Assembly (NCBI GenBank): GCA_037447655.1
Contig: JBBHKE010003205.1
Span: 64,001 to 123,523 of the forward strand
DNA length: 59,523 nucleotides
From: Zygnema cylindricum
Lineage: Eukaryota > Streptophyta > Zygnematophyceae > Zygnematales > Zygnemataceae
Direction of reading: 5' to 3'
This document shows, one piece after another, positions 25,237 to 37,002 of the stretch. Every line of letters begins with the position of its first letter. The stretch's first letter is position 1. The position numbers and the translations under genes are program-made. The notes under the pieces are model-generated. The model worked only from the letters and a program-made list of their open reading frames with translations, did not search any database and was not told the DNA's origin.

Positions 25237-27309
25237 TGGAAAAAGGAAAGGCAAAGGCGGAGGAAGAAGATTTTGATGTCGGTAGTGAGACTAAAAATGA
25301 GAATGTTTAGAGAACCCGTGTTTTTCAAGGACTCCAACTATGATGTGTGGAAGAAATGCATAAAAGAGCTATTGATTTTGAAAAATCCGTAGAATTTGGT
25401 GAACTGAGATAAAAAAAATCCTAAGTGTCCGAAAAGTAGGAAGTTGTGGTTGTGAAAGGATATTGTTAATGCAAAATTGCACCAACTCTATTTTAGATCA
25501 CTTCTGAACTCATAGCATTGTTCATAATGTTAGCGAGGCTTCCATAATCAGTTTAATAAAGCATTACACGATAAGGGAAAAAATGTTGTCCGTGAATACA
25601 TACAAGATGAAGAGTAATGAATCCATTGATGATGTTGTGAAGCGGTTTAGGATTAGGATAAATGTTAGACGCATACCACAAGTTATAATTGTTCTTGATC
25701 GCCTTCTTAAGTATCTTCATGATCTAAGGTGAGAGAGATCATGTAGCCCAAGAAAAAGTGCCACACACAAGTATGTTGTGAATTTCTAGAAGAGATTTGG
25801 TAATTTGACGGACTGTTTAAGTAGAGGAGAGGGTAAAACAACTACGTTTAATGCTACAAAACCCAAAATTGCGGATCTTAACTCATTCTACACGAGAGGA
25901 GGTTCAAGAGGAACTCCAGCAAGTCCAGGCGATTGTCGTGGAGGAGAAAAGGAGGAACCACCTAGAATAAAGGGTTAGTTTGATCCGAATGCTCTAACCG
26001 TTGCTGGCTACAAATGTCAAAAACAGAGACTTTGTGCCACATAGTCATAAAGGCAAAGAGTGGCCGTGGCCATGGAAAGTGTCGAGGTTGTGAAAATAAT
26101 CGTGGAGGAAAGAATGAAATTTACACATATGTTGGAGATAATTTTGATGATGGATCCCAACAATTCTTGACTTTAATGGGCATCGATTTAGGTTCAATTG
26201 GAGATGATAACGCTATTAAATAGTGGATTATTCACTCAGGTGCGACTCACCATCTATGTACGAACAAGACTTTACTTAAAGAGATGACAACTTTGGCAAT
26301 TGCAAAGAGACGATTGAGTCATTTTGGTTGATTGTCGAAAACATTATGCTAGATTTATAGTGAGGAATGAATTTGGTAACAAGAAAGTGAATTTTAGTAG
26401 GTTTCACAAGGTTTTCTACGTTTCCGTCGGAGTCATGAAACTCGTTACTGTGCCCAAACTCATAAGGCAAGAAGTTTTCGCAAAATCAGCATTCAGTATT
26501 GTCGTGGAAACTTTAGAGGGGAAATAAGTGGTTCTTAGAATTGTGATGAAGAGTATGCATTGACACTTAATTTGGTGCGGGTTGGTGTTTAAGACTCAAG
26601 CCATGCCTTCGGTTAGTCATGATTGAGTTAAAAAGCGGGACATTAATCCATAGCACTACCACACGTGCCATACTTCTAAAGAGAACCTCAAATATATGAT
26701 TCGGAAACCCTCGATTCGAAAAATAGAGTTCACAACAGGTGAGAAGGTGAACTGATGTGGCTGATTTACTGAGGGAAAGAAAGTTAGTAAACCGCATCTA
26801 GTTAAGGATGTGAACTATTAGGCAAAAAATCCATTGGAGGTCGTTCGTGTGGATTTTCTTTGATATGTTAAGTCGAATTCACAAGGTGGTCATTGGTGTA
26901 TTTTTGTGATCGCCGACAACTACGCACGGATATCTTGGATGTACTTGTTGGAGCATAAACTACGTGTTATTGATAAGTTTCAAAAGTGGGTGGTGATGGT
27001 CGAGTACATGGCAGTTTGTCATGTTGATATTGCTATTATTTGCTAATAAAATTGCTTAGAAAATAATATATTTCTTGTTGGTTGTATGGGTCTTTTCCGA
27101 CGTCGTGATTTTTATGGCGTTAATTGGGAGTCTTCTGTTTCATAAAAAGACGGAACGAATTCGAGTTCAATGACACTTCATTTGCTGTCTTGTGAGAGAT
27201 AAAGGGATCTAATTTGTGTTTGTACCAACTGTTGAGGAAGCTCCTGATGTTCTCACTAAACTAAATCAGCAATCCAAGGTGTCTTTGTGAAGGTGGCCTG
27301 TATTACATT
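25237..27309 (+). pseudogene. Decayed Ty1/copia polyprotein (gag, protease, integrase, RNase H end)
   Basis: Fragments appear in copia order: a gag segment around 25310-25720 (motif VFFKDSNYDVWKKC), a protease stub near 26221-26280 reading WIIHSGATHHLC (the catalytic DSGA is changed to HSGA), an integrase-core piece at about 26840-27010 (VDF ... GGHWCIFVIADNYARISW), then a jump to the RNase H C-terminus at about 27150-27290 (HFICCLVRDKG ... VPTVEEAPDVLTKL). Nearly all of the reverse transcriptase is deleted and many stops interrupt the frame. Confidence 0.75.
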
Positions 27310-28329
27310 TGTAGAAATTAAAGGTTTCTTTCATGTATTTTCTGGTCTGAATAAGAAAAATAAAAGGGGGAAGTCAACAAAGGCCACTTGCTTCTCACTC
27401 CACTCTCTAGTCCCCATACTTCCCGCTCCACTCTCCAGTCCCCATACTTGTTGTAAATGAAGACCGGAGAGAGAGCTAGAGCCATGGCTGCTTATGTTGT
27501 CGAAAGAGACAGAGAGTAGGCTAATATTAGTCTGTACCAAAAAGGTTGCCAGAACTAAGATTTGATCCTGGTACCTACCGTCCGTCAGAATAGCAAGAAG
27601 CCATTAGCTTTATCCTATAGTCTAGGACCAATGCTGAGATATATAGGGTACGATAGGTATTTAAATATGTACACGTGGAGAATTCTATTAAACTGATAGA
27701 ACGAACTCTTAAACATAGAACCTGTTGTACATTATATACTGTATGAAACAAATGTCACGAACAATTATATCGACCGTCTGTATCAAAAGCCGATCTGGAT
27801 CCACGGCCATGGTGCGAGCCGACAATCTAGAATAGCCACCTTGGCGATTTTCGAACGCCGCCACTACGGATGACACGTGGCAACTTCTTATGGGATTACG
27901 GGATCTCCGAATGTGACACTTATCACCATTATGGCTATGCCGTACAAAGGCAGTACAGAAAGTACTCTGGCACCTGTACTTTTATGTACTATACAATCTT
28001 GTGATTGGTGTCGTACTTTAATGGAAGGGGGTTTAGAGAGATATTTCGACTAAACCAAATTTCGAGGTAGCCGCCTCTCTCCGAGAGTGCTTCTGTACAA
28101 AAGGTCATCGTTGACCATTGATAATTTACTACTTAGGGGAGCAAATTCAATGTTTCTTTTTGCTATCGACTCAAAGGAGTCTTTTCTTCACAGAGTTGAA
28201 GCTGGTCTGAGTTGTTGACTTCCGGGGTGGCAGTTATTTTTGTTGAAATAAGAAAGCGTCAGGGTGATTATCCTTGGGGCTTCGAGTGAGCTGCCCACTC
28301 TAAGGACCTATAGAGGTCTCAGAGTTGCA
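27310..28329 (+). mobile_element. Copia LTR (3' LTR of the decayed element)
   Basis: It begins TGTAGAAATT directly after the RNase H remnant and ends GAGTTGCA, 1020 bases, in the TG...CA form. It is homologous to the LTRs of the copia element at 42922-49140 (shared blocks: GATTTGATCCTGGTACC, GGATGACACGTGGCA, TAAGGACCTATAGAGGTC). The flanks ACATT and CGCTT do not match, consistent with a 3' LTR rather than a solo LTR. Confidence 0.75.
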
Positions 28330-28658
28330 CGCTTTGAGGTGAGAGGATTTCCACAATGAGAGGGGGACTTTTGGAAATATTATAGGATCGGAATATTGGC
28401 GAATCAACATTCTGGTTAAGGTGCATGTCCATGTTGTTGTATTAGTCAATGTCTGTTAGGTTTGTTCGCCACGACAAGATATTTGACGTACGTTTAGTTT
28501 CATTCAGGTTGGTAGCGTGTTGGCCAACACAGTGTGTCCCTTTAGTAAGTGAAATTAGTGTCCAAGTGTTGTGTTTGGTAGGGTTTTCAAAAAACACGTT
28601 TTTTGTGCCGTTTACACTAGAGATTTTGATTTAGAGTCTAAGGTTGTGCCCATGGGTC
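28330..28658. other. Spacer between copia LTR and copy 2 of the large repeat
   Basis: It contains no recognisable coding or structural signal. The second copy of the 7.08-kb unit starts at 28659. Confidence 0.5.
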
Positions 28659-28789
28659 AAAGTAAGATGGGCACATGAGTAAAACTGTTTAGGGAACTTT
28701 GTATCATATTTGATGCGCTAGTCGCAAATTGTCAGTAAAGGAGAGATTGGCGTCATTCAATGCCTTTGCTGACTGTACTTGTCAAATGG

Positions 28790-28999
28790 AATGCTGCGCC
28801 GCTCATTGTTGTTAGTCTTAAGGAGTTATTAGTGTCAATGCGAAATTAGTATGAATATTACTAATTTAGTGCAAGGAGACGTGGCCAATTGTAGTCTACG
28901 TCCTTCAATAATGTTATGAACTCTATTTTGAGATGTTTGGCCTGAAAAAGTAGCGACCGAATGAGTGTTATTAACACTGACAATGATGAGTGGTGTAGT
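28790..28999. repeat. Hairpin-rich repeat, copy A2
   Basis: This is an identical duplicate of 21711-21920 carried by the large direct repeat. Confidence 0.7.
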
Positions 29000-29716
29000 G
29001 GTCTTTGCTCCATCTTTTTTGAGATTGCGAAAAAATTGGTATTCGTTGGAGAAGCTGCCTTCCTTGTTAGGGATTAGGAGAATTTGAGGTTTTCTATGGT
29101 AGAGTTATATTGACCATGTGTCTATATGTTGGTCCTGACTCGAAACACTTATCCTACATGATGGGCACTTTTTTCACTCGGTACTTTTCAAGCGTACAAA
29201 TTATTCTACCGCCAATTTGACTCTAGTGCTGTTCAAAAACAGGACATCGTTCTTGTTACTTGTTTTTTTTAAGATCTCAATTTGTATGAATATCCCCACT
29301 TGCTGGTACGCCTTCTTTCTTAAGCGTGATCCTTAAAAACTATATTTACTGTAAATCTTTATTAATACCTAATTTCTTTTTCTGGTAAAGCTACAGTTAG
29401 CACCCATGTGAAATAAACAGGTGGCAAATTTGGCACTGCTGGTGGATTGGAGTACACAATTTTACCCAAGACTTCACCTTAGATATGCTAAAACTTGAAC
29501 TATTTCAAAGCTTCATTTTTTCATCTCCAATTACTCAATTTGAAGACAGCACTCAATTAGTGGATCCATCCAATATCCCTATATGGCATCTGTAGTGTAG
29601 AAAGTTGTCATGTTTTGAAATTGAGGATCTTAATACGGAGTGCGCCTTACCATTCAAATATTAGCCTTTTGGGCCGAATAATCCTTGGCCAATGTCTTGT
29701 CAAGCTCGGTCTTTCC

Positions 29717-29929
29717 AATGCTGCACCGATCATCGTTATTAGCGTTAAAGATTTATTAGTGTTAATGCGAAATTAGAATTAACAATTCTAATTTAGTGCA
29801 ATGAGACGTGGGAGATTGTAGTCCACGTCCTTTAATAATGTTGTTAATTATTTTGTGCTTTTTGGCCAGAAAAAGTCACGACTGAATTAGTGTTATTATT
29901 ACTAATAGCGGTGAGCGGTGTAGCTTGCG
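29717..29929. repeat. Hairpin-rich repeat, copy B2
   Basis: This is an identical duplicate of 22638-22850 carried by the large direct repeat. Confidence 0.7.
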
Positions 29930-30449
29930 AGTGTCCCAATTATCGTGAAGAGATCGTGAAGGTGATCGGGCATGACCAAACCTACACAGCTCCCAATCCG
30001 AATCTCCTCTGACTTGTATGAATAATGAAAATGCGGTCACGGTCGAGCATATGGAGGATGGGATTTTCCCAAAGGGCGTTTTTAAAACACTAGAGTGCTT
30101 CTTCCTATTCCTCCTTCCTTTGCCACTCACTGCCTTTCCTTGACAACAGATCCGGGGTTTGAGTTCGACTGTTGAATTTGGGTACAAAACGACGGTAACA
30201 ATTAGCCAATCCCACTAAAGTATGAAAAGCATAAACATTTTTGCGATTCGGCAAAGCATCTAAGGCCGCAACCTTAAACATGTGGGGACATAACGTCCCA
30301 AGGGTGACCTCAAGTCCCAAATCCAAAATCTTGTGTGACCCAAATATCGCTTTAACTGGGAGACACTTCAAGCTTGTTGGCACCAATCCATCAATTATAA
30401 TCTCCACCCCATGGTAGCATTCAACATTCAATAATCCCCGCAAATACAA
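29876..30449 (-). pseudogene. Ty3-type reverse transcriptase relic, copy 2
   Basis: Exact duplicate of the relic at 22797-23370, including the LVGLANCYRRFVPKF block. Confidence 0.7.
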
Positions 30450-32347
30450 GAATTGACAATATTCTTACATAAGTAAATTGACATTATTCTTGGCGGAGTG
30501 ATTCTTGGGAGGAGCCACTCTAGAAGAAGAAAATACATAAAGCCCCGTGCTTTTTTGCATAAGCGCATTATTCACAAATACTTGGATAAGAATTCTTTCT
30601 CAATGAACATAAAGGATATTGCTTCTACCATATATATATATGCTTGTTACAACCGCAATGATAAGGATCACCTTAGGTATTGATTCTTAGATGGGAAAAC
30701 AACGGTCTAGAAAATGCAATAAGGGACTGTTATCTTTCGGATATCACATCAACGGCCACCAAGTCTTTCCCATTATTGTCCATTTAGCAAACGTTTTAGG
30801 ATTTAAAATGCACAAAAACATTGGTGAGCATCTAATGCTAGAGGTCGGACAAATTCTAGCATCAATGAGAAGGTAAGAGATAATTATAATTGCATATCTA
30901 TTGTTTGACAATGTTCCTTTTATTATAAACTTTTTTGTGTGCACTATTTTTCCTCTATCTCAGTTTTCACTAAGTTGGGACTCGGTTTCTTAATTTCTTT
31001 CTTCCCTTTTCTTTTTTGACAAATTTCTTTTTACCTCTAAGACCTTCAACCACTCGTCAAATGGGTACTAGTGACAGAAATGGTTCCACCGCCACTAGCT
31101 TTATTCAATCTGAATGGATTTACGGGAAGGAATTCCAAGGACAAATCGTTGCCTATTCTTCCCAAAGTTGAACTCCCTTTCAGTAAGCTCATGGGAATGC
31201 AATCCATCCATAGTTAAGTCAAACAAGACCCATTACCACTCTTGATATTATTTTTAAACTAAAAGAATATACAGTATAAGTATTCTTAGAGCGTTATTGC
31301 AACTGAAACAACTCGTACCATCTTACATTTCCACGCAAAAGTATAATGTACACGCAAAAGTATTGCTTGTGCAAAAACACATGTGTTTCGTTTGTGATAG
31401 CTGAATATTAACAAACCGTTATAACATTCCAAATAGAAGCATTAGCAACGTTAAAAGTTTAAAGCATTAAAAATGCCCATACATACTTCTCACTAGGAAA
31501 CGATTACATTCGGACAAGTTCATGACTTTCAACTGGCCTTTAATTGGTCGACCATCACGCAACAACCTCACACAAAATCATTACTTGAAAGTGTCAAGCA
31601 TACTTTCACATGCTTTTGATGGATCACCATGACCCAATGGTGGGGAATGGGTCCACTTCTCTTGCCCCCCTTGAATGCCACTAATCACTTTATCACCTAA
31701 ATGCATTTGCTGATAGAGCAAGAAAGGGGAAGTTTTTAATCATTCAATACCGGTAGTTTTTAAGCATTTAGGTGCACGCTTTTGGGGATGATGGTATAGT
31801 TGAGGTATGTAGGTTTCTTCCGTGTCATATACGCACTTCGATAATCTCGCAAAGATGTGACTTTTCCTTTAGTCTTCCATTGTTTTAGTCTTCCATCCTT
31901 TATTCTTAAGTATTACCTTTCTTGACGTTTTCTTGGAATCATCCTCGATGCAAAATTTGGAATAAAGGGTCATAACTGATCAACCATCTAAGAACAAGTC
32001 AATGACTCTGTGGCTCTCAAATCGAAAATAAAGGTGATTGACTCTCTTCTAATATGGTCGGAAAATGTCTTCCTTGATTTATCCGATGTGAACATACTTG
32101 TCAACATCGATTGTACGACAAAATTGTTAATGTCCCATAATCGCAATGGTTGTAAAATATTTGCTTTAACCTACTAAGTTTACTCTAAGAAATTATGGAT
32201 AAAAAATGGGTACTGATTAGACACATTGAGAAAGTCGTCAACTACGTACTATACAAACAAACCATTTTTTTGCTAACATTCTACTTTTAGAGTTCCGGTG
32301 GTATGACGAGAAGCAGTAGTGTAAAAATGGAAACGGAAAGGAAAGGC

Positions 32348-33799
32348 TGTCGAGCGTGCCAGAGAAACACAAGGGAAGGGCCCTATGCCCGGAATGGCCG
32401 GTCTCGGCGTCCTGCAAAGAACCCACCAATGCGAATGCTTCCCATAATAATGATAATGCCCACTGCTGACCCCATCCCTCCCAACAGGAATGCATGCACA
32501 GATAGGAGAGGCACAAGGATAGGGAATAGGGATGAGTGCATGGGAAGGCGAAAAGATCTCCCCTCCCCCTTACTTTCCCCATTAAGCCGGGGAAAGGGGT
32601 TGGGTTCTCGGTAATCGGGTCGGTGCTTATTCAACTGGAAGTCTATAGCATTCGTTCCCTCAAAACCCACTGTTTCGATGCCAGGAAATTGCAGTTTTAC
32701 CCCGGGAAGTCCCCGCCAAAGCAAAAGAGACTAAAAGTGAAGACACAAATGCACTACCACGTGGACATATAAAAATAAATAGGAATGGCTATTTCAGATT
32801 TAACAATATCACCTTGACCACAGAAATAAAATATAAGATGGAAGATATAAAAGATGGCGAAGCAAGCTTAACATACCCCGACAATTTACGATGACAATGG
32901 GAGAAAGGCGAAATGTCTCCTGATGGCAGTGTAAATAGGTATGGTACTCCTTTAACCCTCGGTGTCCGCAGCTCAGAACCGACTAGACTCTTCTCAGTTT
33001 CAAGCAACGAAAAATCCAAAAATCACCCAAAGGGACGGTAGTGCCAACCACCAGCCCGAACTATGATTCCCAAAATGGACAAATCCAAAACAGAGATGGC
33101 AATAGAGTCAAACAACACAAAGCTTCTCCAAAAGAAGGTTTGTTGGAATTTTTGAGGGTTTTCACAGGAGACAGTACTGAAAAGCAATCTGTCTCCTTCG
33201 GCCCCAAGCGCCTTATACATCAAAGTTTGTCCAAAATCAGGTCCAAAAGTCAAACCTACGCTATTAGCCAATGAGCGACCAGCAACGAGAATCAAACTGA
33301 CATAAGACAAAATAATGTGTACTACTCTTGGGGCAAAAAGTTGGACCTCTGACCACGGCTAGATCCGCGGCCGGAAGTTATTATTTCTTCCACAGTTTTT
33401 AAGACAAAGTACTAAAAAGACACGGAAGTGCCAAGCTTTGACTTAATGTAATTAATTAACCACTGGTCAGCTGAATCTGAACTGAATTGCTACAGACAGC
33501 TAACAGCAAAATCTAGATTACAGTCCGGAAGTCTACGTGGCAATCCACAATGTACCCTCCACTAGGGCTGGTGGAAGCTAGTACTATGTGACGGAACTGC
33601 GATCTTTCAGACGGTAGAACTTTGTCGTCCAGCCTCCGTTAGGCACGAAACAAAGTGCGTCTTGTTCAGTAGAGGAAATACTTCAATCCTTCCGGCAGGT
33701 TGTGCGGGCTTCTCCGAAATCTGAGAATAGTACGGGTCGGAAGGGTACGGAAATCCTCGGTAATATAGAAGTGTGCTTGAAAAGCACTCGAGCCTGACA
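32348..33799 (-). mobile_element. Single-LTR retroelement insertion with 4-bp target duplication AGGC
   Basis: This 1452-base insertion splits copy 2 of the large repeat; the empty site is visible in copy 1 near 25236. It starts TGTCGAGCGTGCC, ends GCCTGACA, and is flanked by AGGC (32344-32347 and 33800-33803). Its first 286 bases (32348-32633, TG...CA) are homologous to the 281-bp LTRs at 34121 and 36587. The remaining 1.17 kb matches the leader regions 35430-36584 and 53160-54464. No gag or pol is present and there is no LTR at the right end. Confidence 0.8.
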
Positions 33800-34120
33800 A
33801 GGCAAAGGCGGAGGAAGAAGATTTTGATGTCGGTAGTGAGACTAAAAATGAGGATGTTTAGAGAACCCGTGTTTTTCAACGACTCCAACTTTGGTGTGTG
33901 GAATAAATGCATAAAAGAGCAATTGATTTTGAAAAATCAGTAGAAGTTGGTGAACTGAGATAAACAAAATCCTAAGCGTCCCAAAAGTAGCAAGTTGTGG
34001 GTGTGAAAGGATATTGTTAATGCAAAGTTGCACCAACTCTATTTTAGATCACTTCTTAACTCATAGTATTGTTCATAATGTTAGTGAGGCATCCATAATC
34101 AATTTAATAAAGCAATACAC
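33800..34120 (+). pseudogene. Copia gag start relic, copy 2
   Basis: Homologous to 25237-25566 (same VFFNDSN-type motif) with about 6% substitutions and stop codons. It is truncated at 34121 by the next element. Confidence 0.7.
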
Positions 34121-36867
34121 TGTCGAGCGTGCCTGAGAAGCATAAGAAAAGGGCCCACAACCCGGAGTAGTCGACTTTTGAGCCCTACAAATAACCCCCC
34201 AAATATGGATGCTTCCCATAATAATGATCATGCCCACGGCTGCCCACATCCCTTCTTTAGATATGCATGCAAAATAGGGGAGACACTTGGACAGGGAAAA
34301 GGGATGAGTGCATGGGAAAGCGAAAGGAATCCCCTCCCCCTTTCTTTCCCCCATTTGACCGGGTAAAGGGTTTGGGGTCTCGGTAGTTGGCTGATATCCC
34401 AATTTATGGACAGGTTGGCTACCGCTCCTTACCGTGCTCAAGCAGATGTTACTCGGGCAGATTTCTGGCCAGAGTTCTTCAAGCATTTTCTGTTAGGCAG
34501 AAGTGGTAATGAGGTTGGGTGTTGACCACAGCGTCTTGGTATTCTCCGTACCCGTTGAGCTTGAATTTTTGCGTCCGGTTCAGTATAAGAGCCACTGACT
34601 AGGCTTTGTAGTCCTTATCCACTATAGGGGTTTTTGGATCTGTGGACAAAAAGACTGCGGTTGGCGAAGTGGCCCTGTTGACCCTCCATTTTCCGGAGTG
34701 GATTTCTTCTCCCAATGCCTAAATGAGGTTTTCTTCGGGCAGGTTGTGGGAGGAAGCTACAGTCTTTACGTGCGTGAGGGCGAATGGCATGAGGTGCTGG
34801 ACTAGCATGACAACCGCTTTGGAGGAAGGAAGGGCAACTTTCGGTGAAGATGGGAGTGAATCAGGTTTTTGCGGATCCTTATCCTGTCCTTTTTTCCTCG
34901 TCATTGTCGGAGCCGGAATCTAGGATTCGCGGAGTTTGGGGAGTTTCATTTTCCGGGCGTTCTGCCATGTATCTCTCGCACCAGTCCTGATTGTCTTTCT
35001 TCTCTCTTCCTAGTGACTCTCTTTCTTGTTGTTGTTTCTTGCACTGGTAGTTCTCGAAACCGGGAGGCAATTTAGGGTTGGGAGGAAAGGATGGCGGATG
35101 TGTGGGTTTGATTCTGAGGCCAATGTCGCTGTTAAGCATTACTGCCGGGGGAGTAAAGGACAAAAGATCGGTAGCTTTTCGGTTGTGGTCCCTCTGACAA
35201 AGTTGGCGGCGGCTATCTCCCACCCCAACATTCCAAGCTTCGGACAGGAAAGTTCGGGCATGGTGGGCATTTGGGGGTTCCAAATCCCTGCCTAATAAGT
35301 CATCATCATTAGCACCCGGGCTTTGAAACTCCGCGAGCTTTTGTAACAACTCCTGTTTCTTATTTTGGAGTTGTTGTGCAGCCGTGAGCGGAGCAGGCCG
35401 GAAAGAAGATATGCTTTCTCTACGGGAAGTCGATCGCACTTGTTCCCTCTAAACCCACTATCCTGATCCAAAGGGTTTTAGTTTACTCCGGGATGGTCAC
35501 TCCAAAGCAAAGAGAACTCCAGATGCAGACATAAATGCATTACCACAAAGAAATATATAGGTCATAGGATTGGCTTTCTAGATTTTAACAATATCACCTT
35601 GCCCCAGAAAAGAGAATAAAAGAAAGAGCATCTGAAATATAGCAAAGCAAGCTTAACATACCCCAGCAATAAACAATGACAATGAGAAAAAGGTGACCCC
35701 TCTCGCAATAGTATCGTAAATAGGTATGGTGCTTCTTCAACCTCTGGTGTCCGGAGCTCGGAATCGACGACTCTTTTTGGTTTCAAACAACAAAAAGTCA
35801 AAAAATCACCCAGAAAGCAGATAGTGCCAACTACCCACCCGGACTGTGATTCCCACAAAAGACGGATCCAAAACCTAGATGGCAATAGAGTCAAAACAGA
35901 ACAAAGATTCTCAAAAAGAAGGTTTGTTTGAATTTTTGAGGGTTTTCGCAGGAGACAGTACTGAAAAGCAACCTGTCTCTTTCCACCCCAAGTGCCCTAT
36001 ACATCAAAGTTTGTCAAATTGCAGGGCCAAAAGTCAAAGCTACGCTATTAACCAATAAGCGACAAACAAGTGTAATTGAATTGATATAAGACAAAATAAT
36101 TAGTACTACACTTGGGGCAAAAAGTTCTTCTCTGGACTGCGGCTAGATCCGCGGCCTGAAGTAATTATTTGTTCCACTATTATAAGACAAAGTCCTGAAA
36201 AGGACACTTACTTGCCAGACTTTGACCTAATGTAATTAATGGACAAAAAGTTAGCTGAGCCTAACTAAATTCCCACTGACGGCTAACAACATAATTAAGA
36301 TGCCAATCCGGAAAGTTCCATGGCAATCCACAATGTTCCCCCCACGGGGGCTGGTGGCAATTGGTTCCATGTAACTGGATGGTAATATTTGAGACGGTAT
36401 AACTTGGTTGTCCGACCTCTGTTAGGCGCCAAACAAAGTGCGTTCCGCTCAGTTGGGAATATCCAAGAATCTAGTCCGGCAAGGTGCACTTCTTCCTCCG
36501 TATAGTGATGACTGTACAGGTTAAAAAGGTCTCGGAAATCCTTGGTGATATAAAGGTGTGTCTGTAAAGCACATGAGCTTGACAACTGTCGAGCGTGCCT
36601 GAGAAGCATAAGAGAAGGGCCCACAGCCCAGAGTAGTCGAATTTTGAGCCCTGCAAATAACCCCCAAAATGCGGATGCTTCCCATAATAATGATCACGCC
36701 CACGGTTGCCCACATCCCTTCTTTAGATATGCATGCAAAATAGGGGAGACACCCGGACAGGGAAAATGGATGAGTGCATGGGAAGGCGCATGGAATCCCC
36801 TTCCCTTTCCTTTCCCCCATTTAATTGGGGAAAGGGTTTGGGGTCTTTGTAGTTGGCTGATATCCCA
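34121..36867 (-). mobile_element. LTR-gag-LTR element, minus strand, 281-bp LTRs
   Basis: Two direct repeats of exactly 281 bases (34121-34401 and 36587-36867, each TGTCGAGC...ATATCCCA) enclose about 2.2 kb. On the minus strand the order is LTR (36867-36587), a dinucleotide GT, a leader beginning TGTCAAGCTC at 36584, a gag-like frame (35439-34879), then the 3' LTR. No polymerase is present, so it is non-autonomous. The right LTR is also the 3' LTR of the longer element to its right, because a polypurine tract lies next to it (36868-36882). The insertion cuts copy 2 of the large repeat. Confidence 0.7.
34879..35439 (-). CDS. Gag-like protein of a Ty3-type non-autonomous element
   Basis: Open frame of 186 codons; the first codon is not surely the start. 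Features are Gln-rich coiled-coil-like AAQQLQNKKQELLQKLAEFQ, an acidic DDDLLGRDLEPP patch, then ERDHNRK and a Pro-rich stretch. It aligns with the minus-strand frames at 49118-49653 (KLHRRKQEQLLKLAELEQ, DDDDLMGWDMKPP, AERDHNKK), where a gag-type CCHC zinc knuckle lies about 0.2 kb upstream. It therefore corresponds to the C-terminal part of that family's gag. I do not recognise a named family. Confidence 0.5.
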   Translation of the reverse strand: MRSTSRRESISSFRPAPLTAAQQLQNKKQELLQKLAEFQSPGANDDDLLGRDLEPPNAHHARTFLSEAWNVGVGDSRRQLCQRDHNRKATDLLSFTPPAVMLNSDIGLRIKPTHPPSFPPNPKLPPGFENYQCKKQQQERESLGREKKDNQDWCERYMAERPENETPQTPRILDSGSDNDEEKRTG

Positions 36868-37002
36868 ATTTCCCCCCTCTTAGTCAACTGTGACTAAGAC
36901 ATAAAATTACCCGCCCCATTCGCACTTCCCACAGAACCAGGTGTTGCAGGGTAGAGAGCGTGGCTCCCAAGAGGATGGGAGATAGGCTGAATGCGAACAC
37001 TG
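36868..37002 (-). other. Polypurine tract and 3' tail of the Ty3-type element
   Basis: On the minus strand the tract TAAGAGGGGGGAAAT (36882-36868) directly abuts the LTR start TGGGATATCAGCC. This is the usual arrangement for plus-strand priming in LTR retrotransposons. The remainder is non-coding. Confidence 0.65.

Larger units (their letters stand above)
21580..25566. repeat. Large direct repeat, copy 1 (5' half of a 7.08-kb tandem unit)
   Basis: Starting at AAAGTAAGATGGG, this stretch recurs at 28659 with an offset of 7079 bases. By eye 21580-24731 is identical to 28659-31810. From 24732 to 25566 the match continues, but with many substitutions, a roughly 15-base indel and a 1.45-kb insertion in copy 2. 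The termini are not TG...CA, so it is not an ordinary LTR. It contains a Ty3 reverse-transcriptase relic (minus strand), two hairpin-rich repeats and the beginning of a decayed copia gag. Confidence 0.9.
28659..34120. repeat. Large direct repeat, copy 2, interrupted by an insertion
   Basis: It matches 21580-25566 with an offset of 7079 bases. The match is interrupted at 32348-33799 by an element absent from copy 1, then resumes at 33800-34120 with the copia gag start, and is cut at 34121 by another element. The part after the insertion is about 6% different from copy 1. Confidence 0.9.

Noticed and set aside
21580-31810. Identical 3.15-kb tracts as LTRs of one young retrotransposon
   Set aside because: They do not begin with TG or end with CA, no polypurine tract or primer site adjoins them, and homology continues past the end of the second tract.
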